Notes: generated from the letters alone by a model not told the origin. Numbered from the stretch's first letter, positions 32,934 to 42,651 are shown. The stretch: DNA of 64,000 nt from Fictibacillus phosphorivorans (GCF_007673525.1 NZ_VDZU01000001.1:620001-684000), one strand, 5' to 3'. A program made the numbers and translations.

Positions 32934-35906
32934 ATGAGGTTTACATATACCAAACTTATAATTATCGTAACATTAATTCTGCCCTTCATCTCATTGTCTT
33001 CTTATATAGTAGAAGCAACTTCGAGTAAGAGAGTCTATTGGAATGATACAGTTAAGTCCATAAAAAATGAGCCTGTATGGAAAGGTGATACGCTGTGGCT
33101 TCCCATTGACGATATATTCTCAGTGATCGGTGCGAAAGTGGGATGGGATAAAGGCAGGAAACAAGCAACGGTAACTTATAAAGGAAACAAGATCGTTCTG
33201 ACGATGAATACAGATCGTATACAGCTTGGTGGGAAGTCGTTTAAAGTTCTTGAACAACCTCAAATGTTTGGAAAAATTGCTATGATATCGGAGCATACAT
33301 TGGAAGAACTAACAGGTGTGGATGTGGATCACAATAAGAAGAACAAGAAAATACATTTGGAGCCTAGTGAAGTTTTAAATCAAGCAACAACAATCTTAAA
33401 AGTTCCTCTCCGGGAACATGCTCAGTTTGAGGTCAAGATAAAAAACAAGTTTGCTCATTCTAAGCAAGAATACTCGTTAACGATTCCTTCAAAATACAGC
33501 AATCAGTTTAAAGTAGATAAGCAAAAATTAACCCTTTTACCTGGTGCTGTTGGTCAATTTGTTATACAGTCTAAACAACCTTTAACAAAATCCGAAAAAA
33601 AGGAGTTGTATGTGAATATTTCTTCTTCTTCACAAAAATATAGCGTCCAGCTACCATACGAGGTATCGGATTATCAACTTTCGAAACATAGGCATCCGAA
33701 CTCATTTATAGGTGAACAAGAGCTAAGTAGAGCGAAACAAAGAATACATAATGTGCAATGGGCTAAGAATTATTGGCGGTATTTAGAAGGGGAAGCTCAA
33801 AAAGCACTGAAATTAAAAGTGAAAGTGCCAGATGAATCAGCAGGGCATTCCTCCTGGTATACATGTAAGGATGGATCACCTCTTACTTATCAGAACGGAC
33901 ATTTCTGTAAAAAAGAACATACATACTATTATGGCGACCGTTATGATGCAGGGTACAGATTCTATCAACACAATGAAGCCATTGCCGCATTAAAGACATT
34001 GTCGGTAGCTTATGCATTAAGTGGAAAAGAACAGTATGGAAACGAAGCGGTAAGAATTATAAACGAGTATGCAAAAAAATATCCGAACTACTCTCTACAA
34101 GATCGAGGAGGTAGAATGTATTGGCAATCGTTAGATGAGGCAGTTGGAATGGTCGATATTCTAACATCATATGACCTACTTTATTCTTTTAAAGGATTAA
34201 ACGATACTAGTAAAAAGAATATCGAGCTCAACCTGATCAGACCGTCCGTTCAAACGATAGAGAGTAGCTCCAAAGGACTCTCTAACTGGCAGGCATGGCA
34301 TATAGCAGCAATAGGTATGGCGGGAACCGTGTTAGGAGATGTTTCATTCATTGAACGTGCTGTAAATGGACCAGATGGATTCAATCACCTTATCCAGCAT
34401 GGAGTCATGTCAGATGGCTTTTGGTGGGAGGGGTCTATGGCTTATCATACGTATACATTGGCAGCTTTTAATATTTTGGGGGAAGCGGTCAGTAAATGGA
34501 ACTATGACCTGTTTTCAAAGCCTTCACTTAAACAAATGTTTAATGCGCCTATATCGTATGCTTATCCTAACTTGACCTTGCCTGTTAATAACGATGGTGG
34601 GAAGTTTGGAGCTTCATTGATCAATACCTTTTCATCTAAAGGGTACAATGATTATGAATCTGCCTATTCCCGGTATAAGGATCCTACCTATTCGTGGTTA
34701 CTAAACCAAAAATATAAGTCATTGTATAGGAGAGGAGATTTTGCCTTATTTTTTGGTGAAGATGTGATTGGTAACGGACAATCATCTATTAAAAGTACAA
34801 ATTTTAAAGATGTAGGACATGGGATTTTAAGGTCTAATGCACTGAAGAATGAAGATCAGTTGTATGTATTAATGGATTATGGCCCACATGGAGGATCACA
34901 CGGTCACTTAGATAAGTTAGCTTTGGATATTTATGGTGCAAGAACGAATCTGGCACCTGATTTTGGAACCCCAGCCTATTCACATCCGTTGTATCGTTCA
35001 TGGTATAAACAGACACTAAGTCATAATACAGTAGTTGTAGATGGGGAATCACAAGTAGAATCACATGGAAAAATGATTTCTTTTATTGATGAGGGAGACT
35101 TCAAGCATATGCATGCTGAAGCGAATTCCGCTTATAAGGGGATTACGTATAATCGATCAATCATGATGGATTCTGATTATCTCCTCGATTGGTTTCATGT
35201 TTCAGATCCGATTAAAGAGCACCAATATGATTGGTTTTTACATGGAATGGGCTCGTTGAGTACAACAGTTAAATCGAAGGCAGTAAAGGATACACCATCA
35301 CTACTTTATAATCAAAAAAATGGCTATGAACAGCTAAAAAATTTATCGGCAGGAACTACTTTAACAGGATGGAGCGGGGTGTTTAAGAATCAGACAGCAG
35401 GCATGGAGGTTTATTCTGTTCCGACATCAAACCCCGTACAGGTCATAACTTCGACAGGACCCGGCCCTTCCAATCTTATGAATGGTCAACCGGTTATCAT
35501 CCAAAGAAAGTTTAGCAAGGAAGCTGACTTTATTACGATTATCCGTCCTTCCGAAAATGGGAAGATCAGTCAGATAAAGGGAACCCTTCAAACGAAGAAC
35601 AGTGTCACCATTGAACTAGAAAATGAAGATCATCACTATTATCAAAATTATAGTAAAGCGAACACAAACTCAAATCTGCTAGCAGCTAAAGCAGTTACTG
35701 AAAAAAATGCTACGTATCGAATTGATTCATCTATACTCTTTTCAGTAAATAAGGACCAATTACATGTACAGGTACTTCAATATAACCAATTAAAACAACT
35801 TAGTCTTTATTTAGATGCTAAAGGTATTAACTCGGTTTACCTAAATGGAAGTTCTGTAGACTATAAGTCCCTAGGTGATCGAGTTATGATCTCTATAAAT
35901 AAATAG
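32934..35906 (+). CDS. secreted heparinase II/III-family polysaccharide lyase
   Basis: 990-aa exported protein; ATG 32934 follows GGGAGGAAAAGGT. Signal peptide ~1-29. A copper-amine-oxidase-type stalk domain (~30-140, LPIDDIFSVIGAKVGWD) is followed by a beta-sandwich (~150-255). An alpha/alpha toroid lies at ~265-590 (WQSLDEAVGMVD, NWQAWHIAAIG). The C-terminal beta part (~610-990) has the heparinase II/III signature: DYGPHGGSHGHLDKLALD, then LSHNTVVVDG. These lyases cut uronate-containing polysaccharides by beta-elimination. It sits 260 bases before a HasA-like synthase, so it may trim, or release cells from, that polymer. Own terminator. Confidence 0.88.
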   Translation: MRFTYTKLIIIVTLILPFISLSSYIVEATSSKRVYWNDTVKSIKNEPVWKGDTLWLPIDDIFSVIGAKVGWDKGRKQATVTYKGNKIVLTMNTDRIQLGGKSFKVLEQPQMFGKIAMISEHTLEELTGVDVDHNKKNKKIHLEPSEVLNQATTILKVPLREHAQFEVKIKNKFAHSKQEYSLTIPSKYSNQFKVDKQKLTLLPGAVGQFVIQSKQPLTKSEKKELYVNISSSSQKYSVQLPYEVSDYQLSKHRHPNSFIGEQELSRAKQRIHNVQWAKNYWRYLEGEAQKALKLKVKVPDESAGHSSWYTCKDGSPLTYQNGHFCKKEHTYYYGDRYDAGYRFYQHNEAIAALKTLSVAYALSGKEQYGNEAVRIINEYAKKYPNYSLQDRGGRMYWQSLDEAVGMVDILTSYDLLYSFKGLNDTSKKNIELNLIRPSVQTIESSSKGLSNWQAWHIAAIGMAGTVLGDVSFIERAVNGPDGFNHLIQHGVMSDGFWWEGSMAYHTYTLAAFNILGEAVSKWNYDLFSKPSLKQMFNAPISYAYPNLTLPVNNDGGKFGASLINTFSSKGYNDYESAYSRYKDPTYSWLLNQKYKSLYRRGDFALFFGEDVIGNGQSSIKSTNFKDVGHGILRSNALKNEDQLYVLMDYGPHGGSHGHLDKLALDIYGARTNLAPDFGTPAYSHPLYRSWYKQTLSHNTVVVDGESQVESHGKMISFIDEGDFKHMHAEANSAYKGITYNRSIMMDSDYLLDWFHVSDPIKEHQYDWFLHGMGSLSTTVKSKAVKDTPSLLYNQKNGYEQLKNLSAGTTLTGWSGVFKNQTAGMEVYSVPTSNPVQVITSTGPGPSNLMNGQPVIIQRKFSKEADFITIIRPSENGKISQIKGTLQTKNSVTIELENEDHHYYQNYSKANTNSNLLAAKAVTEKNATYRIDSSILFSVNKDQLHVQVLQYNQLKQLSLYLDAKGINSVYLNGSSVDYKSLGDRVMISINK

Positions 35907-35916
35907 TTATAAGTTT

Positions 35917-35951
35917 CCCCCTCATATAAATAAATATGAGGGGGCTTTTTT
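35917..35951 (+). terminator. terminator after the lyase gene
   Basis: CCCCCTCATAT / ATATGAGGGGG perfect 11-bp stem followed by T residues. Confidence 0.92.
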
Positions 35952-36168
35952 GTGAAATGTAAATATATTCATATAATTTTATTTTGAAAACATTAACAAT
36001 TTAAGCCTATTTATAAAGAAATAAACAACTTATTATATTATTGTAAAAAAGCTTGATTATGTTAAGTTAGTACTTTAATATAACAAAGGAACAAGGATAA
36101 ACATGGGTTTGTTTACAGAGAAAGTATGAAACATTAATGATAGGGAGGTTTTTAAAATTAATAAAAAT

Positions 36169-37530
36169 ATGATTGATTTATCAGATTACATATCATATGA
36201 AAAGTTTAGCGATTACATAAAAAAATCGAAGAATGATGACTCGAATTCAAATAATAAACTAGTTTTCGTATCTATCATTTTTAGTATTACAATCATCGCA
36301 ATGTTTGCTATGAGTTATTTTATTCGAGGTACGTTTAATGTTTTCTTAGGAGTTTACGGTTCTATCATGGTCCTGTACTTACTCACTAAGCAGTCTTTAT
36401 CCTTCTTTTACAGACCTGCTGTCGGAGAAGCGCAACAAGCAAAAGTCGCTGTTGTCATACCTTCTTATAACGAAAGTGCGGAAGCTATTAGAAATACGAT
36501 AAATAGTATTCTTGCTCAAGATTATCCGGTTCATGAAATCTTTTTTGTGGATGATGGTAGTAAAGACCAATCTGCATATAACATGGCACTGAGAATGAAG
36601 AATGAATTAGAATTCACCAATAAGGAAGTAGCAGCTACTCTTGAGGGTACAGTTGGTACTATACCTAACTTAGTTGTACATAGGTTAGAAAAGAATAGCG
36701 GAAAAAGACATGCTCAGTTATGGGCATTTAGAAGAACGACAGCTGACTTTGTTGTAACGATCGATTCAGATGGAGATCTGTTCCCGAACGCTGTAAGAGA
36801 GTTGCTCATTCCGTTTAACGATGAAAAAGTGATGGCGACTACGGGACATGTTAACATCAGAAACAGAAAAGAAAACCTGCTTACGAAGTTAATAGACATG
36901 CGTTATGATAATGCATTCAGGGTAGAAAGAGCTGCACAATCTGTAACTGGAAATGTTCTTGTATGTAGCGGTCCATTAAGTGCATATCGCGTTGAAATTA
37001 TTAAAGACAATTTAGAGAATTATGGAAACCAGATGTTTCTTGGTGAAACCGTACAGTTTGGTGATGACCGATGTTTGACAAACTACTCCATATTAAGAGG
37101 GAAGACGGTCTATCAATCTACTGCAAGATGTATAACTGATGCACCTACGACATTAAAGCAATTTATTAAACAGCAACTAAGATGGAATAAATCTTTCTTT
37201 AGAGAAAGCTTAATTTCATTTGGTATTGGTTTAAAGAAACCGAACGTGTTAGTGTGGACGATATTAGAAATGTCTCTTTGGATTCTGTTTGGCTTCTCAT
37301 TAATTTTAAGTGTTGTTCTTAAAGCAACATCAGTAGGTTTTGTTTTACTATTTTATTATCTGGCTTATATTTCATTATCTGCCTATGCAAGAAATGTATT
37401 TTACTTATTGAAACACCCACTAACATTTTTATTAGCACCTGTTTATGGAATCATACATTTAACCATGCTATTTCCGTTAAGATTTTATGCGCTTCTTACT
37501 ATCAAATCGAACGGATGGGGAACTCGTTAA
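36169..37530 (+). CDS. hasA: hyaluronan-synthase-like processive GT2 (HasA-like)
   Basis: 453-aa membrane GT2. Two N-terminal helices (~32-52, ~57-72), catalytic domain ~85-345, three to four C-terminal helices. Motifs: VVIPSYNE, FVDDGSKDQS, TIDSDGD (DXD), GDDRCLTNYS and QQLRWNKSFFRE. Long blocks match streptococcal HasA as I recall it: RYDNAF-VERAAQS, TGN-LVCSGPLS, TVYQSTARC, and a WGTR end. HasA makes hyaluronan from UDP-GlcNAc and UDP-GlcA, but UDP-glucose dehydrogenase (hasB) is not in this window. ATG 36169 is 20 bases from GGGAGG; an in-frame ATT at 36157 has ideal 8-base spacing and could be the real start. A relative making chitin-like or other polymer is possible. Confidence 0.82.
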   Translation: MIDLSDYISYEKFSDYIKKSKNDDSNSNNKLVFVSIIFSITIIAMFAMSYFIRGTFNVFLGVYGSIMVLYLLTKQSLSFFYRPAVGEAQQAKVAVVIPSYNESAEAIRNTINSILAQDYPVHEIFFVDDGSKDQSAYNMALRMKNELEFTNKEVAATLEGTVGTIPNLVVHRLEKNSGKRHAQLWAFRRTTADFVVTIDSDGDLFPNAVRELLIPFNDEKVMATTGHVNIRNRKENLLTKLIDMRYDNAFRVERAAQSVTGNVLVCSGPLSAYRVEIIKDNLENYGNQMFLGETVQFGDDRCLTNYSILRGKTVYQSTARCITDAPTTLKQFIKQQLRWNKSFFRESLISFGIGLKKPNVLVWTILEMSLWILFGFSLILSVVLKATSVGFVLLFYYLAYISLSAYARNVFYLLKHPLTFLLAPVYGIIHLTMLFPLRFYALLTIKSNGWGTR

Positions 37531-37544
37531 GAGTTCCTTTTTTT
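37519..37544 (+). terminator. terminator overlapping the 3' end of the synthase gene
   Basis: GGAACTC-GTTAA-GAGTTCC with seven T residues; the 5' arm lies inside the last codons and the stop codon is in the loop. Confidence 0.85.
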
Positions 37545-37639
37545 GTATATATGTAAATGTTCATTTAAATTATTATGAAAATTTGCCATAATAAAGAAAA
37601 CATCTTTTGGGGATGAACCAAAATAGAAGTGAGGTAATA

Positions 37640-39724
37640 ATGAATAGAATAATTTACAAAGCTACATTGTTTATAGTGGTTAATAGTCTACTAGCCATAA
37701 TTCTATCCTTGAGTTTACTATCCATGTTTCATGGTTTGAGCATAGATCGTGCAATTGATTGGTCACAGTTGAACACCAAAGTATTTGCAGGGTTATTTAT
37801 AGTTGTATTCTTGATTTTAGGAATACTACAACGGTTTAAATTTATGTTTGTTGTGAGAGAACAAGCAGCAGCGAAAATGACAAACAATAAGTTACTGCGT
37901 ATGATGTTTGTCTTCATCTTTATTATTGCCTCGTCTTTTGTTCTCTATGGTATCCTTCAATTCTTCCAAAGCGGGATGAACGTAGATATTTTTATAGACT
38001 GGATACAAGGGAAGACAAAAATCTTTGTGCTTAGTTCCTTGTTTATTCTTTCCCTATATCTTTTGTTTTTATCTGTAACGGGAAGACTTTATTTAAGCTT
38101 ATTCATGAGTGTTAGCGTTACTGTTCTTTTCGGACTTACTCATGCAAACAAGATGACGTTTCTGGGTGAGCCGCTCTATCCATCAGACTTCAAACAGGTC
38201 ACTCATATCCTTGAAGTGATTCCAATGGTTCTCGGTGCTTTTTCTATTTGGAAGTTGCTCATTCTTGGACTGATTTTCGTTCTTATTGTTAGCTATGTTG
38301 TCATCATCTATTTGCAAATGAATGAAATCAAAACGCCATGGTGGGCAAGAGGGATAGTCCTTTGTTTATCCATTTTCATTTTTTATTCTTTTTTCAATTA
38401 TCCAAAGACGTATGTCAACGCACTCGCAGAAAAGTCAGACGTGAAGATCGTTCGTTGGAATCAGCCTTCGAACTATCGAGACAACGGAATGGTATTTGGC
38501 TTTTTGTCCAACTTGCACGTGGATGCTTTTGATAAGCCAGCAGGCTATAGCAAGAAGGCTGTTCAAGAAATAGCGAATCGAATTCAGGATCAGGCTTCTG
38601 AAAAACAGCCAGTGAAAAAAGGGGATGTGAAGAACCCTAATATTGTCTTCATCATGAGTGAGGCATTTTGGGATCCGACTAAACTAGAAAATGTCACGTA
38701 TAGCAAAGATCCTTTACCAGTTACGCGAGAGTTGATGAAGAAGTACTCTTCCGGAAGTGTTCTCTCACCAACGTTTGGAGGAGGAACATCCAATGTTGAG
38801 TTCGAGGCACTTACTGGGTTTTCGATGAGGTTCCTTAAAGCGGGATCACTACCGTATCAACAGCTGATCGATCAAAAAGACTTTATTCCTTCAATTGTTA
38901 GTGAATTAGAAGCAAGGAAATATGAGTCTTTGGCTATGCATCCGTACAATAAAGTTTTTTATAAAAGAAACAGGGTGTATGACACGTTTGGATTCAATCG
39001 GTTTCTTCATATGAACTCGATGAAAAATAAAGAAATGACGGGACCGTACATTTCAGATGAAGCGGTTGCTCATGAAATACTAGATAACATAAAGAGTAAA
39101 GATAAGCCTATGTTTGTTCATGCTGTAACGATGCAGAATCATTTTCCCTATGCTGCAGATCGTTATAAAAAGAATTCCATTAAAGTCTCCGGACTGAGTC
39201 CGGCTTCCAACGCAGAGCTAGAAACGTATGCGGAAGGTCTTTCTCAATCCGATCGTGCACTAGAGTTGTTGGTGAAGAAGCTTGAAACGATGGAAGAACC
39301 GACACTCGTTGTTTTATGGGGAGACCATCTGCCTATTCTAGGTCAAAATAAAGCAATCTATGAAGAAGCGAAGTTTATGGAGCCATACAACCCGAAGATT
39401 GAACTGCAAAAATTCTCGGAAACACCATTGTTGATGTACGCAAACTATGATTTGCCGCGTGAAGATTTGAAAGTGATGAGTCCTTCCTTTATCGGACCAA
39501 CGTTGTTTAATTTGGCAGGACTTGAACAGCCACCTTTTTATACGTTTTTAGATGAGGTGAAAAGTGAGCTTCCCGGAATCAAGCCAGGCTTACTAATTAA
39601 TAATGAACAACGATCAGAGTTTGCGCTTTCTAAAAAACAGCAGCAATTATTGAAAGATTACCAGATGCTGCAATACGATCTTCTTGTCGGAAAGCAATAT
39701 AGCAGGGAGATTTTGTTTAAATAA
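37640..39724 (+). CDS. LtaS-like phosphoglycerol transferase (sulfatase fold)
   Basis: 694-aa membrane enzyme. ATG 37640 follows GAAGTGAGGTAATA. About seven hydrophobic segments in residues ~1-265, then a sulfatase-fold domain outside the membrane (~340-640). Metal-site motifs: NIVFIMSEAFWDP, the Thr nucleophile in GGGTSNVEFEALTG (~residue 393), and LWGDHLPILG. LtaS polymerises glycerol phosphate from phosphatidylglycerol onto lipoteichoic acid; it has five N-terminal helices, whereas this one has more, with an internal repeat (IDRAIDW and DIFIDW). It may modify another polymer with phosphoglycerol. Paired with a small membrane-protein gene 13 bases downstream. Confidence 0.85.
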   Translation: MNRIIYKATLFIVVNSLLAIILSLSLLSMFHGLSIDRAIDWSQLNTKVFAGLFIVVFLILGILQRFKFMFVVREQAAAKMTNNKLLRMMFVFIFIIASSFVLYGILQFFQSGMNVDIFIDWIQGKTKIFVLSSLFILSLYLLFLSVTGRLYLSLFMSVSVTVLFGLTHANKMTFLGEPLYPSDFKQVTHILEVIPMVLGAFSIWKLLILGLIFVLIVSYVVIIYLQMNEIKTPWWARGIVLCLSIFIFYSFFNYPKTYVNALAEKSDVKIVRWNQPSNYRDNGMVFGFLSNLHVDAFDKPAGYSKKAVQEIANRIQDQASEKQPVKKGDVKNPNIVFIMSEAFWDPTKLENVTYSKDPLPVTRELMKKYSSGSVLSPTFGGGTSNVEFEALTGFSMRFLKAGSLPYQQLIDQKDFIPSIVSELEARKYESLAMHPYNKVFYKRNRVYDTFGFNRFLHMNSMKNKEMTGPYISDEAVAHEILDNIKSKDKPMFVHAVTMQNHFPYAADRYKKNSIKVSGLSPASNAELETYAEGLSQSDRALELLVKKLETMEEPTLVVLWGDHLPILGQNKAIYEEAKFMEPYNPKIELQKFSETPLLMYANYDLPREDLKVMSPSFIGPTLFNLAGLEQPPFYTFLDEVKSELPGIKPGLLINNEQRSEFALSKKQQQLLKDYQMLQYDLLVGKQYSREILFK

Positions 39725-39736
39725 AAGGAGAGCACC

Positions 39737-40111
39737 ATGGTGAAGACTTTAAAGGTACTGTTACTTACTTTCTTATTTAATGGCATTCTTTTTCTTGGAC
39801 TCCCTTATGCTTATTTGGCTTATCAAGGTTCAAAATTCACATTCTCGGTTGAAAAATGGCATGCACAAGAAGACAAACGAGGAGACATAGTAGAGGATTT
39901 AGTAGAGAAGTATGATTTTAAAGGCTGGTCCGACACAAGAGTCATTAAGCTTTTAGGAGAGCCCGTGAAAGATGGAGCTAGGAAAGAGCCTGATAATATT
40001 GTATATTATTTAGGTGATGAGAGTGGCTATCCTAGTATTGATAGTGAATGGTTACTTTTTTGGTTTGATGAAAACGATCGTGTTACTAAATTTGAAGTTA
40101 CAACAGATTAA
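39737..40111 (+). CDS. small membrane-anchored protein with BamE/SmpA-like pattern
   Basis: 124-aa protein, ATG 39737 after AAAGGAGAGCACC. One N-terminal membrane segment (~7-27), then an extracytoplasmic alpha/beta domain. The run DTRVIKLLGEPVKDG, then YYLG and WLLFWFDENDRVTKFEV, resembles the SmpA/OmlA two-helix, three-strand fold in general pattern. Function unknown. The tight spacing to the LtaS-like gene suggests it works with that enzyme. Confidence 0.65.
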   Translation: MVKTLKVLLLTFLFNGILFLGLPYAYLAYQGSKFTFSVEKWHAQEDKRGDIVEDLVEKYDFKGWSDTRVIKLLGEPVKDGARKEPDNIVYYLGDESGYPSIDSEWLLFWFDENDRVTKFEVTTD

Positions 40112-40116
40112 TAGAA

Positions 40117-40155
40117 AAAGGGCTTACTCAAAAATATTTGAGTAAGCTCTTTATT
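40117..40155. terminator. bidirectional terminator
   Basis: GGCTTACTCAAA / TTTGAGTAAGCT hairpin between convergent genes, touching the stop codon of the minus-strand gene. Confidence 0.85.
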
Positions 40156-41743
40156 ATTGTGCCGTATATTCTTTTACCCAGCCGTTACCTTGAGGCGTTT
40201 CAATGTAATACCAAATATCTTTCCATTGCTTAGTCGCTTTAGCTGTACCTGGCTGAAGAACAGTTGGTGTCTTGCGTACTTCTAACGGATAGGTATACAG
40301 ATTCTTTACGGTTGTAAGATTAATCTGCTTATTGATTGCAACGGGTTTATAGTTCAATACTACATTCTTAGCTTGAACCCATTTAACTCCACTCGGTGTT
40401 TGAAGGGCATACCAGTTTTTATAAGACTTAACTGCTTTATATTCCCCGGCAGGAGCAGAACTGCTTGTCACTTTACTTGTAAGTGGAAGCGTATATAAAG
40501 TTAGCGGTTCTGTTAGTAAGATAGGCATTGGAGTTGAATAGCTAGTAACAGAACCTACTACGTAATTTCCTTTAGACACCCACTTCTTACCGTGAACCGT
40601 ATTTAATCTAAAAAAGTTTCCTTTTTCAGCAATAACCGTTGCAGGCTGAGCATTAAAACGCAACGTTGATTTATACTGAGTGCCCGGACGGTCATACAAA
40701 TACGTATTATCAAACTTTGTGATCAGGTAATTCGTTTTTGTAAGCTTTCCTTCCCAAAGTTTTTTGCCTTCATTTGCAATATAGAGTCCAGCTTTTTTGT
40801 TTCGTTTCCATTCTTCAGGAATCACTGATAGAGGAGGGTTCGTTTCGTTGACTGCATAACTTAACTCAGGTGTGAACGCAGGGCGTTTGAATTCACTGAT
40901 GAACCAGTCTTTATAACCTCCACCACCACCCGGAGCTGGTGCGACTAAAGAATAACCAGTCATAGATGAGAAAGCTTTTGCCATATTATAATCACGTGTA
41001 TAGTTTTCTTTTGTATTATTATAATGCCAATATAATATTCGTCCTGCTGAATGATAAGAGATCGTTACCTCAGGATCTACGTAATAAGTGAAGTTATACA
41101 GCAATCTGTTTTCGTTCGTTTGAAGCGGCTTTGTTCCCTTGTAATTCTTGTAAGATGGAGATGTGGGGCCTTCAATACTGCTCCAACCAGGAGGATATTG
41201 TCTGTTTGGATCAATACCTTGAGCGTTCGCTTTCCAACGCTTAAAGTTGGTGCTTCCGTTGTTCATCTTAATCAGACTAGATCTCACGGTAGAAGGGAAA
41301 GCGTTTGGACCGTATTGCTGAAGCGTAACTCCATCAGGGTTCACCATGGGAACGAACCAGATGGATACATCATTTAATAGATTGAATACATTGTAGCCAT
41401 CGAAAGTGGTCTTATTTTTGTAAGCATTCGCGTATTGATCGAGCATTTCCATCGTGATATTCGTTGTAATCCACTCACGACCATGGTGAGATCCGTTGTA
41501 AAAGACGGTAGCATCACCTTTACCAAGTTTCACAGCCCAGATGTGTCGGCCGTAAATGGTTTTTCCTAATGATTTGTATGTAATAAGTCCAGGGTATTTC
41601 GTTGATAATTCTTTTATGTCTGCCGTCATTCCTGTGTATGTAGCCGTTGCGTTCAAATTTACATAATCTGCAGCTTCAGCCTTTTGGCTCATCATTGGAA
41701 GAATGAGAGTAAATGCTAACATAAAGGCGATTATTTTTTTCAT
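40154..41743 (-). CDS. secreted M14 zinc carboxypeptidase with C-terminal SH3-like repeats
   Basis: 529-aa exported protein, ATG at 41743 with GGAGGGTCAT upstream. Signal peptide ~1-24. M14 domain ~30-330: zinc ligands in GSHHGREW (His, Glu) and TISYHSAGR (His), substrate Arg in DPNRQYPPGW, catalytic Glu in FTPELSYAV. The C-terminal ~190 aa holds three SH3-like segments (WVSKGNYV, WVQAKNVV and WVKEYTAQ ends), suited to wall binding. The mix of M14 and SH3 suggests trimming of peptidoglycan stem peptides (gamma-D-Glu-mDAP type) rather than food protein digestion. Substrate unproven. Confidence 0.87.
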   Translation of the reverse strand: MKKIIAFMLAFTLILPMMSQKAEAADYVNLNATATYTGMTADIKELSTKYPGLITYKSLGKTIYGRHIWAVKLGKGDATVFYNGSHHGREWITTNITMEMLDQYANAYKNKTTFDGYNVFNLLNDVSIWFVPMVNPDGVTLQQYGPNAFPSTVRSSLIKMNNGSTNFKRWKANAQGIDPNRQYPPGWSSIEGPTSPSYKNYKGTKPLQTNENRLLYNFTYYVDPEVTISYHSAGRILYWHYNNTKENYTRDYNMAKAFSSMTGYSLVAPAPGGGGGYKDWFISEFKRPAFTPELSYAVNETNPPLSVIPEEWKRNKKAGLYIANEGKKLWEGKLTKTNYLITKFDNTYLYDRPGTQYKSTLRFNAQPATVIAEKGNFFRLNTVHGKKWVSKGNYVVGSVTSYSTPMPILLTEPLTLYTLPLTSKVTSSSAPAGEYKAVKSYKNWYALQTPSGVKWVQAKNVVLNYKPVAINKQINLTTVKNLYTYPLEVRKTPTVLQPGTAKATKQWKDIWYYIETPQGNGWVKEYTAQ

Positions 41744-41818
41744 ATGACCCTCCTAAAATATGTGCTGATTCGCAATTATTAGTATACTATTAAACTAATT
41801 GGTAAAGGAGATAATTTC

Positions 41819-42538
41819 ATGCAAAAGAAAAAAATAGTTCTATTTATCCTGTCGTTCTTTGCTTCCACACTATTACACCCGTTTCAAACAAAGGCGGTAA
41901 CACCCATTCCGTATGAAAAACAATTATTGTCACATGCTTTGGCGAAAAAAGGTTCAAAGCAAGTCATCATTGTGAAGGCAGACAGCTCCACTTCATTTAA
42001 AGCCGTTCTAGCTGCATATGAATACACAGGTTCTTCATGGAAAAGGGTATATACATATCCTGCAGTTTTAGGGAAGAACGGTATATCTACTCAAAAGAAA
42101 GAAGGGGATGGCAAGTCACCGGCAGGTATGTACCTTATGGGACAAGGGTTTGGTTCTGTAACTAAACCAAGCGGAATGAAGCTATCCTATAAAAAAACAA
42201 CAGCGTATGATTATTGGATTGATGATGTAACGTCTCCTGATTACAACCGATGGAAAGTTTATGATGGAAATCCGTACTCGAATTGGAAATCTTTCGAACG
42301 ACTCAATCATCCTCTATACAAATATGCAACGGTCATACGTTACAATGAGAAACCGGTTGTTGGAAAAGGAAGTGCTATATTTCTTCATATTTGGAGAGAT
42401 CGCACGAGTCCAACAGCAGGATGCACAGCGCTTCACGAAGGAAATGTATTAAGACTCATGCAATGGATGGACCCAGCAAAAAAAACTCTGCTTATACAAG
42501 GTACGGAAACTGATTTAAAGCGTATGTCACAGCTATAA
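41819..42538 (+). CDS. secreted L,D-transpeptidase (YkuD-type catalytic domain)
   Basis: 239-aa exported protein, ATG 41819 after GGTAAAGGAGATAATTTC. Signal peptide ~1-27. One L,D-transpeptidase domain: GKSPAGMYLMG near residue 100 and the active-site block IFLHIWRDRTSPTAGCTAL (~190-208) with His and Cys in the family spacing. Such enzymes form or edit 3-3 peptidoglycan crosslinks or attach proteins. There is no LysM or PG-binding module, so attachment is by catalysis alone. Divergent from the M14 gene with 75 bases between starts, so the two may share a control region. Confidence 0.85.
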   Translation: MQKKKIVLFILSFFASTLLHPFQTKAVTPIPYEKQLLSHALAKKGSKQVIIVKADSSTSFKAVLAAYEYTGSSWKRVYTYPAVLGKNGISTQKKEGDGKSPAGMYLMGQGFGSVTKPSGMKLSYKKTTAYDYWIDDVTSPDYNRWKVYDGNPYSNWKSFERLNHPLYKYATVIRYNEKPVVGKGSAIFLHIWRDRTSPTAGCTALHEGNVLRLMQWMDPAKKTLLIQGTETDLKRMSQL

Positions 42539-42548
42539 AAAATGATTA

Positions 42549-42586
42549 ACCAAAGTGAATTCACTATTCATTTTGGTCTTTTTTTG
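42549..42586 (+). terminator. intrinsic terminator
   Basis: ACCAAA-TGAAT...ATTCA-TTTGGT hairpin, then seven T residues. Confidence 0.8.
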
Positions 42587-42643
42587 TCGAAAAATAGAGT
42601 ATAGGTTATAGGCAAATAGTATCTACTAATCACCTAGTAATCT

Positions 42644-42651
42644 GCTATAAT
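42644..42651 (+). promoter_or_regulatory. extended -10 promoter of the large subtilase gene
   Basis: TGCTATAAT-type element (TATAAT 42646-42651) 52 bases before the start codon; the -35 region is weak. Confidence 0.4.
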
